From Bacillus sp. ZZV12-4809 (lineage in GTDB: Bacteria > Bacillota > Bacilli > Bacillales > Cytobacillaceae): a DNA stretch of 64,000 nt. Below, in pieces: positions 18,114 through 25,475 of the stretch. Numbering within the stretch: position 1 is the first letter of the stretch; each line of letters begins with the position of its first letter. Under the pieces are notes generated by a model, which was not told the DNA's origin, did no database searches, and saw only the letters and a program-made list of their open reading frames with translations. Location: positions 310,001 through 374,000 of the forward strand of contig NZ_VCRN01000001.1 in the NCBI RefSeq assembly GCF_009849585.1, in the 5' to 3' direction. Both the position numbers and the translations under genes were made by a program.

Positions 18114-18151
18114 ATTATATTGTTTGATTGACACTATGTCAATGATATAAT
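18114..18151. promoter_or_regulatory. Divergent kynU/tetR promoters sharing a 17-bp operator
   Basis: On the minus strand TTGACA (18137-18142) and TATAAT (18114-18119) are 17 bp apart, a perfect sigma-A promoter for kynU. On the plus strand TTGATT (18124-18129) and TATAAT (18146-18151) are 16 bp apart and serve the regulator. Between and over them lies the palindrome ATTGACA-CTA-TGTCAAT at 18127-18143, a natural site for a TetR dimer that would control both genes. Confidence 0.8.
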
Positions 18152-18188
18152 GTCAGTAAGATCAGATAACATATAAAGGATGAAAGTG

Positions 18189-18806
18189 ATGAAAAAAACC
18201 GTAGGTCAAATGCCGGCAAGGCAGCAGAAGGCCATGAGAACACGCCAGAAACTTCTCCGAGCCGGAAAAGAGGTTTTTCTCGAAAATGGCTTTCAAAAAG
18301 CGACCATCTCCCAAGTGATCAAAAAAGCAAACACAGGCTACGGTACGGCGTATGTCTATTTTAAAAATAAAGACGAGCTTTTCATTACATTAATGGAAGA
18401 CCACATGAACCAGTTTTACGAAGTGGCAGAGATGCCCTTTAAGCCACAGTCCAAAGAAGAAGCCTATGAGAATATTAAAAAGCAGGTGAGGCTGTTCCTG
18501 CAGCTCGCTTTGGAGGAGCGGGACATGATGAAGGCCGTAAAAGAGGCAATCGGCATCTCCCCTGTGATAGAGGAAAAATGGTATGCAATCCGTGAACGCT
18601 TCATCGAACGGATTTCCCTTGACATCCGCTACGCCCAGTCCCAAAAGCTTACCAAGGAGGACCTTGACCCGGCCCTCACCGCGAGAGGCTGGTTCTATTC
18701 GAATGAAATGTTCATGTGGGAGCTGGTTCTGAACAAGGAAAAGTATAAGATGGATGATGTGATTGTGAACCTTACGAGGATGTATACAGGCGGATTGTAC
18801 AAATAA
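18189..18806 (+). CDS. TetR/AcrR family regulator of the kyn operon
   Basis: This is a 205-residue TetR-type repressor. The N-terminal helix-turn-helix reads ATISQVIKKANTGYGTAYVYF and is followed by KNKDELF, the usual end of the DNA-binding domain. The remaining 140 residues form the helical ligand-binding and dimer domain. I prefer ATG 18189 over 18180 because the AAAGGA site is adjacent to the latter and properly spaced for the former. It is divergent from kynU and shares the palindrome at 18127, so it is the likely repressor, perhaps sensing tryptophan or kynurenine. The ligand is inferred. Confidence 0.88.
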   Translation: MKKTVGQMPARQQKAMRTRQKLLRAGKEVFLENGFQKATISQVIKKANTGYGTAYVYFKNKDELFITLMEDHMNQFYEVAEMPFKPQSKEEAYENIKKQVRLFLQLALEERDMMKAVKEAIGISPVIEEKWYAIRERFIERISLDIRYAQSQKLTKEDLDPALTARGWFYSNEMFMWELVLNKEKYKMDDVIVNLTRMYTGGLYK

Positions 18807-18814
18807 AAATGCCC

Positions 18815-18850
18815 AAAAGGTGCCTCCCCCTCAGGAAAGGCACCTTTTTT
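18815..18850 (+). terminator. Terminator of the tetR gene
   Basis: The AAAGGTGCCT/AGGCACCTTT hairpin is followed by TTT, directly after the regulator stop. Confidence 0.85.
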
Positions 18851-18860
18851 CAAATTCGCA

Positions 18861-18885
18861 GCCCTTCCGAACTGTTCGGAAGGGG
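18861..18885 (-). terminator. Strong hairpin between tetR and the APH-like gene
   Basis: CCCTTCCGAA and TTCGGAAGGG form a 10-bp perfect stem with a 3-base loop just past the stop of the APH-like gene. There is no immediate T-run on the minus strand, so it may be a transcript-stabilising hairpin and not a classic terminator. Confidence 0.5.
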
Positions 18886-18893
18886 CTTGAGAT

Positions 18894-19685
18894 TTAAATC
18901 CACTCTTTTCCACGATGACGAATGAAATCAATATCTTTTTGATAGTGTTCATAGTGACCTTCATCAATCATTTTTTGAAAAGCAGGGTCACCTTCGCCGG
19001 CTTTTCTTTTCATGTACTGACATAATCCTTCTAACCGGAGCAATACCATCTCCAAATAGTCTTCTTCCATATTCTCCATACCATAGGAGTCCAAAAACAA
19101 TTTAACTCGCTTTCTTGTGCGGCTGGCATCAAGGGATGGATTATAATGAATGGCTTCTCCTGCTTCATTATGATAATGCCTGCTTAATGGAACGCAGGTG
19201 TAAAGAGCATACGCAATGTCCCAGAGTCTTGGTCCTGGTGCCGCAAGGTCAAAATCGATAATGCCTGCCGACTTTTCCTGTCTAAAAATAATATTGTAAA
19301 TGGCAAAATCGTTGTGGCAGACAACCTCATGGCTATCTGGAGTATTGTCTATTGGCATCCATTCACCAGATATCGGAAAGTCGCTCACAGCATCATGATA
19401 TTGACGGAGCATCTTCGCTATTTCTATTAAAACATCATTGGACCACATGAATTCTTTTAAAGGGTAATTGCCTGCTTCTCCTTCTATAAACGATAAGATT
19501 TCTCTGCCTTTCTCATCTATCCCCAGAAACTTTGGCGCATTGCTGAATCCTTTGCTTTCCAAATGCTTTAATACACGGTGGATTCTGGGACTGTCTGGCT
19601 TTAATTCACGCCGGACAGTATCTCCCGATCGATAGACGCGAGAGACATTCCCTCCTGCCAGCAGCTCTTCGTTTTGATTCTTCAT
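18894..19685 (-). CDS. APH-type phosphotransferase
   Basis: The protein has 263 residues and the aminoglycoside-phosphotransferase (APH/choline kinase) fold. The catalytic loop is VVCHNDFAIYNIIF near residues 140-153 (HxDxxxxN pattern) and the metal-binding motif is GIIDFDLA about 10 residues later. An N-terminal GGNVSRVYRSGDTV glycine loop and an ILSFIEGEAG hinge are present. The family phosphorylates antibiotics, sugars or metabolites such as homoserine or choline, and the target here is unknown. A promoter about 270 bp upstream and a hairpin followed by a T-rich run inside the leader suggest attenuation. Confidence 0.85.
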   Translation of the reverse strand: MKNQNEELLAGGNVSRVYRSGDTVRRELKPDSPRIHRVLKHLESKGFSNAPKFLGIDEKGREILSFIEGEAGNYPLKEFMWSNDVLIEIAKMLRQYHDAVSDFPISGEWMPIDNTPDSHEVVCHNDFAIYNIIFRQEKSAGIIDFDLAAPGPRLWDIAYALYTCVPLSRHYHNEAGEAIHYNPSLDASRTRKRVKLFLDSYGMENMEEDYLEMVLLRLEGLCQYMKRKAGEGDPAFQKMIDEGHYEHYQKDIDFIRHRGKEWI

Positions 19686-20064
19686 TAAAATTCCCCCAGT
19701 TCAGGGATTCGGCAGCTGTGTCAATAAAGATGTATTTTTACCCAAAAATAAAAGCAGATCTGCAAAAGGCGTCTGCTTGGCAATGGGAAATTAATTGTCC
19801 ACACCATATATCCCTTGAATGATTTCAGATAGACAAATAAACGCATCCTTAGAAATCAAGGATCGCCGCCTGTCTCTATCCAATTAATGAATCAGTTCAA
19901 GTTAATCCACATGTGTAAAATAGATTCCCCTTTCTTTACATCTCTATTATGATATTATCATAACATTCTAACTTTTCAATAATTCTATTATCTCAAGACC
20001 GTACTCGATACCCTCTTCTCATGGCTAATAAATTCCTCAATAAACTCCCGGTATTATGACAATA
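19686..20064 (-). other. Long leader/intergenic region of the APH-like gene
   Basis: There is no gene here. On the minus strand a promoter-like TTGAAA (19974-19979) and TAATAT (19952-19957) with 16 bp spacing would give a leader of about 260 nt. Near 19745-19770 the minus strand reads an AAGCAGA/TCTGCTT stem followed by TTATTTTT, which resembles an intrinsic terminator inside the leader. I see no T-box or known riboswitch motif. Confidence 0.45.
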
Positions 20065-20096
20065 AGGACTGCCCTATGCACGGGGCAGTCCTCTTT
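20065..20096 (-). terminator. Terminator of the OYE flavoenzyme gene
   Basis: AGGACTGCCC and GGGCAGTCCT form a 10-bp stem just past the stop at 20116. Confidence 0.78.
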
Positions 20097-20115
20097 TAAT
20101 ACTTCCGCAAAGTAT

Positions 20116-21237
20116 TTAATCTACAACCGGAAACCAGCACGGAGTGTTCACAATGGCCTGCCAGAGCGGATCCGGGATAACCAGTTTTTCCTGATCCTTT
20201 TTAGATAGGGTGACAGCAATTTCGGATTCTTTTCCTTCCTGCACCTTTTGCACCCAATCCGGCTCCATAATCAGCTCCCGTCCAAGGGCAACCATGGCTA
20301 CTCCTGCTTCCAGTGCTTTAGCGGCTTCATCAGGAGTATGGATTGATCCAACTCCGATTAGCGGTACACGGTTATTGATCGTTTCTAATAAATGCTCAAT
20401 CCTTGTTTTGGATTCGTCGGCTCCGCGTCTTGGCTTGGACCAGAAATCCATCAGGGAGACATGAAGGTAGTCAAGCCCTTTATCTGATAGCACATCGACC
20501 AAATGAAGTGTATCATCCATAGTGATTCCCGGAGTGGTCGGTTCCTCTGGAGAAAAACGGTATCCGACAATGAATGGCTCTTTCGCATGCTCTTGCACCG
20601 TTTTTTGAACTTCTTCTACCACAGCAAGAGGGAACGCCATGCGCTTTTCCAGACTGCCTCCAAATCGATCCTCACGGCGATTGGAATGCGGTGAAAAGAA
20701 CTGCTGAATTAAGTAGCCGTTAGCGCCATGGATTTCAACGCCATCAAAGCCTGCCTCGATGGCCCGGCGGGTAGTCTCGCCAAAAGCGGCAATGATATCC
20801 TCCACTTCTTTTTCCGTCAGTTCCCTTGGCGTATGGCTGCTTCCTTCAGATGCAACCGCACTGGCGCTGACTGTTTCCCCATTTGGCACCAGCTCCGGCG
20901 GACACTCCCTGCCTCCGTGAAAAATCTGCAGAACAGCTTTGGCCCCCTGCTCTTTAATACTTGCAGCCAGTCTCGAAAGACTTGGAATCATTCCATCATG
21001 ATCCCCGCCAAATTCACCGTGAAACCCTTTTCCGTTCGCGGTCACATTGGTGCATGCGGTAATGACCATACCGACCCCTTTTGAGCGCCGTATGTAATAA
21101 TCGATCTCGGCATCTGACACCGTCCCATCAGGATGGGAGGAGAAATTAGTCATCGGGGCCAGGACCACCCTGTTTTTTAGTTCCATTTTATTTTTTAACT
21201 GCAAAGATTCTACTAGCGGTTTATAACTTGTATTCAT
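20116..21237 (-). CDS. NADH:flavin oxidoreductase, Old Yellow Enzyme family (YqiG-like)
   Basis: The 373-residue flavoenzyme has a single FMN-binding TIM barrel of the Old Yellow Enzyme family, which reduces activated alkenes or nitro compounds with NAD(P)H. Landmarks are NRVVLAPMTNFSSHPDGTVS at the N-terminus, the family signature HGANGYLIQQFFSPHSNRRED near residue 175, a VGYRFSPEE strand, and GVGSIHTPDEAAKALEAG, which contacts the FMN phosphate. I chose ATG 21237, preceded by AAAGGAGTG, over the upstream in-frame codon at 21261. It has the length of B. subtilis YqiG (372). The true substrate is unknown. Confidence 0.92.
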   Translation of the reverse strand: MNTSYKPLVESLQLKNKMELKNRVVLAPMTNFSSHPDGTVSDAEIDYYIRRSKGVGMVITACTNVTANGKGFHGEFGGDHDGMIPSLSRLAASIKEQGAKAVLQIFHGGRECPPELVPNGETVSASAVASEGSSHTPRELTEKEVEDIIAAFGETTRRAIEAGFDGVEIHGANGYLIQQFFSPHSNRREDRFGGSLEKRMAFPLAVVEEVQKTVQEHAKEPFIVGYRFSPEEPTTPGITMDDTLHLVDVLSDKGLDYLHVSLMDFWSKPRRGADESKTRIEHLLETINNRVPLIGVGSIHTPDEAAKALEAGVAMVALGRELIMEPDWVQKVQEGKESEIAVTLSKKDQEKLVIPDPLWQAIVNTPCWFPVVD

Positions 21238-21359
21238 CTGCGTCACTCCTTTTTCATTCACACCTAGTTTGGTTAATGTTTACACAAATTAAACGGGCAT
21301 GAAACCTACTGTAATGGTATAAGTTACAGTTTAGGAAGTCAATTATTGAATTCACAAAA

Positions 21360-21392
21360 GGAACAGAGGGACAGTTACCTGCCCCTCTGCTT
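21360..21392 (-). terminator. Terminator of the GreA-like gene
   Basis: CAGAGGG and CCCTCTG arms are followed by a TTCCTTTTG tract on the minus strand, just beyond the stop at 21408. Confidence 0.6.
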
Positions 21393-21407
21393 TCTCTTCC
21401 TGGTTGT

Positions 21408-21854
21408 TCAGCCAGTTCCCTGGTCCCAGGATATATTTTCAATAACCACATCCAGCTTGCCGCTTGGGATCGTGAGTGATGTTTTTTCACCCAGATTTTT
21501 TAGCAGAAGCTGCCTGCCAACCGGAGATAAAAACGAGATACAGCCATTATCAGGGTCTGACTCTTCCGGGAGGCAAATGTGATAAACTTCCCGGTCATCC
21601 TCCCCGTCAAATAATACAGTTACCTTTGTGCCAATCAATACTTTCCGCAAAGGCTGTTCTGCCGGCGCCTGATTGCAAAGTTCAATGTATTGCTCTACTT
21701 CCCTTACATAAATACTGAGAAAATCCTTTCTCCTTTCCTTTAGAGGAGTGGAAGAAAGATAAAGGCCATTCAGCTCCTGATGATTTTCATCAATATAGGT
21801 CAGCTGTTTAATAAAGAATTCTTTTTCAGTGAGAGCCTCCAGACTATGGTTCAT
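21408..21854 (-). CDS. GreA/GreB-family elongation-factor-like protein
   Basis: This 148-residue protein has a GreA-type layout. A helical N-terminal part (about 1-70) would form the coiled coil. A C-terminal FKBP-like domain follows, with VLIGTKVTVLFDGEDDREVYHI and SFLSPVGRQLLLKNLGEKTSLTIPSG, the typical stretch of GreA C-termini. The N-terminal half is shorter and diverged from housekeeping GreA, and the acidic tip residues are not obvious. It could bind RNA polymerase without transcript-cleavage activity, or act as a Rnk/GreA-like modulator. ATG 21854 is preferred, with a G-rich site 10 bp upstream. Confidence 0.75.
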   Translation of the reverse strand: MNHSLEALTEKEFFIKQLTYIDENHQELNGLYLSSTPLKERRKDFLSIYVREVEQYIELCNQAPAEQPLRKVLIGTKVTVLFDGEDDREVYHICLPEESDPDNGCISFLSPVGRQLLLKNLGEKTSLTIPSGKLDVVIENISWDQGTG

Positions 21855-21942
21855 AATAGATAACCCCCCTGCTTGGATCAAACACTCTGCAAAACTTCAT
21901 TTCTGTGATCATTCTCCCTGCACCATCCTTTTTTGAATATAT

Positions 21943-21985
21943 AAAAAGCAGACCTTTCCCGTTTGCAAAGAAAGGTCTACTTTAT
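21943..21985 (-). terminator. Terminator of the VOC protein gene
   Basis: The AAAGTAGACCTTTC/GAAAGGTCTGCTTTTT hairpin on the minus strand has a T-tract and follows the VOC gene. Confidence 0.82.
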
Positions 21986-22034
21986 ATTACCAACATAGCA
22001 TATAGACACCAGAAAAGCCAGCTAACTTAGGCAG

Positions 22035-22412
22035 TCATTGGCAAACCCCCAGAGGATTCCCATCAGGGTCAAAGAAGGTAAAAAATCTCGTGCTCCCTTC
22101 CCCGCCAATCGGGTTTACACTGACCCCTTTCTCAAGTAGCATTTTATGTGTTTCTTCAATATCCTCGGGAATGAAATTATAATATTTCCCCACGCCAAAA
22201 TGATTTTCCGGAAACTTCATCGGCTGATGAGGACTGGTTCTCACAAGGCAGACGACCGTTTGAGCATGGTCTCCAATCCGCATGACAGCTGCCTCCTTTT
22301 CCATATAAATCAGCTGGAAACCCAGTATTTCTCTGTACCACCTTGCTGATTGCTCCGGGTTTTTTACCGGTATAAAGATTCCTTCCACCCCTTTCAGCAG
22401 CGGCTTGCTCAT
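22035..22412 (-). CDS. VOC family (glyoxalase/dioxygenase fold) protein
   Basis: This 125-residue protein is one complete vicinal-oxygen-chelate domain made of two beta-alpha-beta-beta-beta modules. GIFIPVKNPEQSARWYREIL at the start and FTFFDPDGNPLGVCQ at the end are the standard module landmarks. VOC proteins include glyoxalases, ring-cleavage dioxygenases and drug-binding proteins, and the sequence does not decide which. It begins within a TAATG overlap with the stop of a 30-codon ORF, under a strong AAGGAGGAG site inside that ORF. A hairpin with a T-run lies further upstream. Confidence 0.85.
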   Translation of the reverse strand: MSKPLLKGVEGIFIPVKNPEQSARWYREILGFQLIYMEKEAAVMRIGDHAQTVVCLVRTSPHQPMKFPENHFGVGKYYNFIPEDIEETHKMLLEKGVSVNPIGGEGSTRFFTFFDPDGNPLGVCQ

Positions 22413-22504
22413 TAGAACTCCTCCTTTTCATCTGTACCATACTCCTGCCTGCCTGTCCCTTCCAGGATTTTGGCATCGCACTCAAACATTCGCACATCCG
22501 CCAT
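22412..22504 (-). CDS. Putative 30-codon ORF coupled to the VOC gene
   Basis: The ORF encodes 30 residues (MADVRMFECD to the end KEEF) from ATG 22504, preceded by an AAAGGAAG site. Its TAA stop overlaps the ATG of the VOC gene (TAATG), an arrangement typical of translational coupling. The peptide is short, acidic and without recognisable family. It may be a leader peptide or a genuine small protein, and only its position and ribosome binding site support it. Confidence 0.45.
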   Translation of the reverse strand: MADVRMFECDAKILEGTGRQEYGTDEKEEF

Positions 22505-22567
22505 TACAACCACTTCCTTTGCTATCTTATTACTTCTCCTATTTGTATTATTTTTCCTTTTTGTTCT

Positions 22568-22606
22568 GCATGAAAAAACGCTCCTGCTTTTGCAGGAGCG
22601 TTTAAG
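22568..22606 (-). terminator. Hairpin with T-tract upstream of the small ORF/VOC unit
   Basis: On the minus strand AACGCTCCTGC, an AAAA loop, GCAGGAGCGTT and TTTT form a textbook intrinsic terminator. No minus-strand gene ends here, so it lies in the leader of the 22504 ORF or ends a short transcript begun between 22610 and 22690. Confidence 0.65.
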
Positions 22607-22705
22607 TTTGATTGACTCTTTTCTCATACAGCCGGTCTCGGAACTGGAAGGCTGAATACTTTCCCAAATTTTAAGCATTCTAATTGTGTATGGGAGGTGA
22701 TGGAT

Positions 22706-22855
22706 TTGCCGCGTCAAAACAATAAACCAGCGAACCAGAAAACAAATTCCGCTGCAGTAAACCGCCAAGGTTCAGGGTCAGCATATGAAAAAGAACGTGC
22801 CGGGAATATAGAAGGGTACGGTCAGCCCTACCCTGAAAATGGTGCTAAACAATAA
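22706..22855 (+). CDS. Small hydrophilic 49-residue protein, TTG start
   Basis: The ORF encodes 49 residues rich in Asn, Gln, Gly, Lys and Ser with no hydrophobic core, and it is probably disordered. The GGGAGGTGA site is only 2 bp from an ATG at 22700 but 8 bp from TTG 22706, so TTG is the likely start. Composition and size recall minor small acid-soluble spore proteins of Bacillus, but I recognise no Ssp family motif, so no function is assigned. A terminator-like hairpin follows the stop. Confidence 0.6.
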   Translation: MPRQNNKPANQKTNSAAVNRQGSGSAYEKERAGNIEGYGQPYPENGAKQ

Positions 22856-22864
22856 GGGTGAGTT

Positions 22865-22896
22865 AGAGTGAATTGATCTTAATTCACTCTTTTTAT
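22865..22896. terminator. Terminator between the 49-residue ORF and MFS gene
   Basis: AGAGTGAATT and AATTCACTCT arms are followed by TTTT on the plus strand. It lies between converging genes. Confidence 0.78.
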
Positions 22897-24080
22897 ATGG
22901 CCTTCATCACTTTTGATGGCTTCTCTGCAGGCTTTTTCCATGCAAAAGTTAAACCGGTTCCCGCTGCAGTAACGATAGCTGCGAAGTAGTATGGGTAGTT
23001 AATATCGATATCAAACAGCATACCCCCTATAATAGGTCCGCTGATGTTTGCGAGGCTTGTAAACATTGAATTCATTCCGCCGACGAAGCCCTGTTCATTT
23101 CCGGCAATATTGGAAAGATAGGTGGTGATAGCCGGACGGAATAAATCGAACCCTATAAATACAATGAAGGTTACAAGCAATATCGCAAAGTAAGAATGAA
23201 CAACAGTCATTAAAAATACAAGCAGGCCGGATAATAGCAGGCTATAGCGGATCAGTCTGATTTCGCCCCATATGCGGGTCAGGCGGTCAAATAGCAGGAC
23301 CTGGGATACTGCGCCCAAAATGGCTCCGCCCATGATGACAATAGCTATATCTGAAGGTTTAAACGAAAACTTGTGATCCACAAATAAACTAAAGAAGGAT
23401 TCAAAAGCAGCAAGCCCAAATGAAGCAATAAAAATCAGGATAAAAGCAAAGAGATACTTTGGTTCCAGCAAGCGTCTGAAGCCGCTCTTTCCTTCTTCTT
23501 CGGCTCCTTTATTAGTTTCCTCATTGCGCTCAGGCTCTTTTAATAAAATCAGGGAAAGCACCGCTGCAAGTGCACCAAGTCCCCCTGCAAAGAAAAATGG
23601 CACACGTGTTCCAAACTCTGCTAAAAATCCGCCGATCCCCGGACCGATGATAAACCCAGTGCTGATAGCCGCTGACATATACCCAAGTGCCTTCGGTCGG
23701 GTCTCAGTTGTCGTAATATCGGCAATAAAGGCTGTTACGGCCGGCATAATAAACGCGGCACTAATCCCGCCTAAAATCCTCGAAACGAACAGAACCTCAA
23801 TTTCTTGGCCGATCCCGAATAAGAATTCTGATAGGCCAAAAATAAACAGGCCGATGACGATCATGATTTTCCTGCCCCACTTATCGGCTGCTCTCCCTGC
23901 AATCGGGGATACAATTAGCTAGGCAAATGCGAATGCGGCTGTCAAATAGCCGACCGTGGTTCCTGTTATGCGCAATTCATTCATCAGCGTAGGCAGAACA
24001 GGAATGACCAGGCCGATTCCCAAAAAGGCAATAAATAAATTTGTCAATAATAGCCCCAATGTGATTTTTTGTGTTTTCAT
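22893..24080 (-). pseudogene. Bmr/NorA-type MFS multidrug efflux gene broken by an in-frame TAG
   Basis: The intact reading would be a 395-residue, 12-helix MFS drug:proton antiporter. It starts at ATG 24080 (MKTQKITLGLLLTNLF). The frame is open until codon 54, TAG at 23919-23921, between FAFA and LIVSPIAG. One base change from CAG (Gln) would restore it. The downstream part is undamaged for 341 codons and includes the family motif A region (GRAADKWGRK). It lies divergent from a BmrR-like activator with a MerR-type promoter in between, so the system looks recently inactivated. Alternatives are a sequencing error or a restart at the ATG at 23864. Confidence 0.85.
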
Positions 24081-24131
24081 CTATATCATGCTCCTTACCA
24101 AACAGTCAAACTTGATTTATTTATACGATTT

Positions 24132-24162
24132 ATCCTAGTCTATATAGTAACTATATAGTCAA
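24132..24162 (-). promoter_or_regulatory. MerR-type promoter with 19-bp spacer for the efflux gene
   Basis: On the minus strand TTGACT (24157-24162) and TAGGAT (24132-24137) are separated by 19 bp, the overlong spacer that MerR activators correct by twisting DNA. The spacer contains two CTATATAG boxes with dyad symmetry, the expected BmrR-like dimer site. Confidence 0.82.
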
Positions 24163-24178
24163 GGGCAGTGAGGTAAAA

Positions 24179-25006
24179 ATGAGTAAAAAAGATAGAAAAT
24201 ATGTAACAACAGGTGAATTTGCAAAGCTTTGCAAGGTTAACAAGCAGACCATTTTTTATTACGACCAGATTGGAATTTTGTCCCCGGTCATGAAAAATGA
24301 AAAAGGCTACCGCTATTATTCGATTCATCAATTAGAGCTGTTTTTTGTTATTGATTTGCTGAAGGATCTTGGCATGTCGCTTAATGATATCCAGCAATAC
24401 ATGCAAAATAAATCGCCTGAAAGCTTTTTATCCATCATGTACCGGAAAAAAGAGGAGATTATAAAGAAGCGTCAGGAAATCGAAATGAAGGAGAAATTGA
24501 TTGAAGCCAAAATAAGCTTAATGGAAGAAGCCTCCCATCTTGATTTTAACCGTATTACATTTCAGCCTTTGCCGGAAGCAACCCTGTATTTAAGCAGAAA
24601 CATTCAAAACATATCGGACGAAGAATTTGTAGAAGTCATCTCGGATTTTATTAATGAATTGCAGATCGCACAGCTGGATTCAGGTTATCCGATCGGGTCC
24701 ATTACAAAGCGTGAGCAGGTGCTCAAGGGGGAATACGCCAATTACAGCTATTTGTATATCGAACAGCCGAATCCAAAGGAAGGCCATCCCTATTTTCGGG
24801 CCGTAAAAGGAGATTTCCTTATCGGCTATCATGTGGGAAGCGAAAAAACGATCGGCGAAGCGTATGAGCGGCTTTTTTTTGAAATGGAACGGCTTGGTTT
24901 AACCCTGGGAGAGCATGTATTTGAAGAGTACATTTATGATACGGTTGTCCATAATGATAAGGAGCAGTATGTGACGAAAATTATGATGGAGGTTGACGGG
25001 GTATAA
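24179..25006 (+). CDS. MerR family multidrug-sensing activator (BmrR/BltR-like)
   Basis: The protein has 275 residues. An N-terminal MerR winged helix (TGEFAKLCKVNKQTIFYYDQ, then KGYRYYSIHQLE) is followed by a long coiled-coil near residues 75-115. The C-terminal domain of about 155 residues is GyrI-like and drug-binding, of the BmrR type (SDEEFVEVISDFINEL, then YPIGSITKREQVLKGEY). It is divergent from the efflux pseudogene and likely activated it upon binding lipophilic cations through the 19-bp-spacer promoter. The start has a GTGAGG site 6 bp upstream. Confidence 0.92.
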   Translation: MSKKDRKYVTTGEFAKLCKVNKQTIFYYDQIGILSPVMKNEKGYRYYSIHQLELFFVIDLLKDLGMSLNDIQQYMQNKSPESFLSIMYRKKEEIIKKRQEIEMKEKLIEAKISLMEEASHLDFNRITFQPLPEATLYLSRNIQNISDEEFVEVISDFINELQIAQLDSGYPIGSITKREQVLKGEYANYSYLYIEQPNPKEGHPYFRAVKGDFLIGYHVGSEKTIGEAYERLFFEMERLGLTLGEHVFEEYIYDTVVHNDKEQYVTKIMMEVDGV

Positions 25007-25032
25007 TATTGAACAGGGATTATCCGGACAAA

Positions 25033-25063
25033 TAAAAAGCAGGCTCATAAAGAGCCTGCTTTG
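25033..25063. terminator. Bidirectional terminator between the MerR gene and cspD
   Basis: The AAAGCAGGCTC/GAGCCTGCTTT hairpin lies between the converging genes. Confidence 0.82.
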
Positions 25064-25081
25064 AGTTTGACTGGTTTAAGA

Positions 25082-25282
25082 TTAAGCTTTGCGAACGTTA
25101 GCTGCTTGAGCTCCACGCTGGCCTTGCTCAACGTCGAAAGTCACTTCTTGACCTTCTTCTAGAGTTTTGTAGCCTTCGCCTTGGATAGCTGAGAAATGAA
25201 CGAATACGTCTTCTCCACCTTCACGCTCGATGAATCCGAAACCTTTTTCACTGTTAAACCATTTTACTTTACCGTTTTCCAT
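25082..25282 (-). CDS. cspD: Cold-shock protein CspD-like
   Basis: This 66-residue protein is a single cold-shock domain, a five-strand OB-fold RNA chaperone that melts mRNA secondary structure. RNP1 (KGFGFI) lies near residues 13-18 and RNP2 (VFVHF) near 26-30, both intact. I chose ATG 25282 with AAGGAGG upstream. The in-frame extension to 25312 would add ten non-homologous residues. A sigma-A promoter about 120-145 bp upstream gives the long leader typical of cold-shock mRNAs. Confidence 0.96.
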   Translation of the reverse strand: MENGKVKWFNSEKGFGFIEREGGEDVFVHFSAIQGEGYKTLEEGQEVTFDVEQGQRGAQAANVRKA

Positions 25283-25403
25283 TTTTGTTGCCTCCTTGTG
25301 TGTAAACCACACATTGTGTTACTATCCTTGCTCTCAGTGATCATCAAGACGTAAAGTTTTTACTCAAACTATCCTTTACACCGAACAAAAATAATTCTTA
25401 ATC

Positions 25404-25432
25404 ATCATAACACTTTTCAGAATTATATGCAA
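25404..25432 (-). promoter_or_regulatory. cspD promoter
   Basis: On the minus strand TTGCAT (25427-25432) and TATGAT (25404-25409) are 17 bp apart. Transcription would begin near 25397, leaving an untranslated leader of about 115 nt. Confidence 0.7.
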
Positions 25433-25475
25433 GGAAACTTCAAAATTCAAAGCACATTCGCGCAAATCTGTTACA

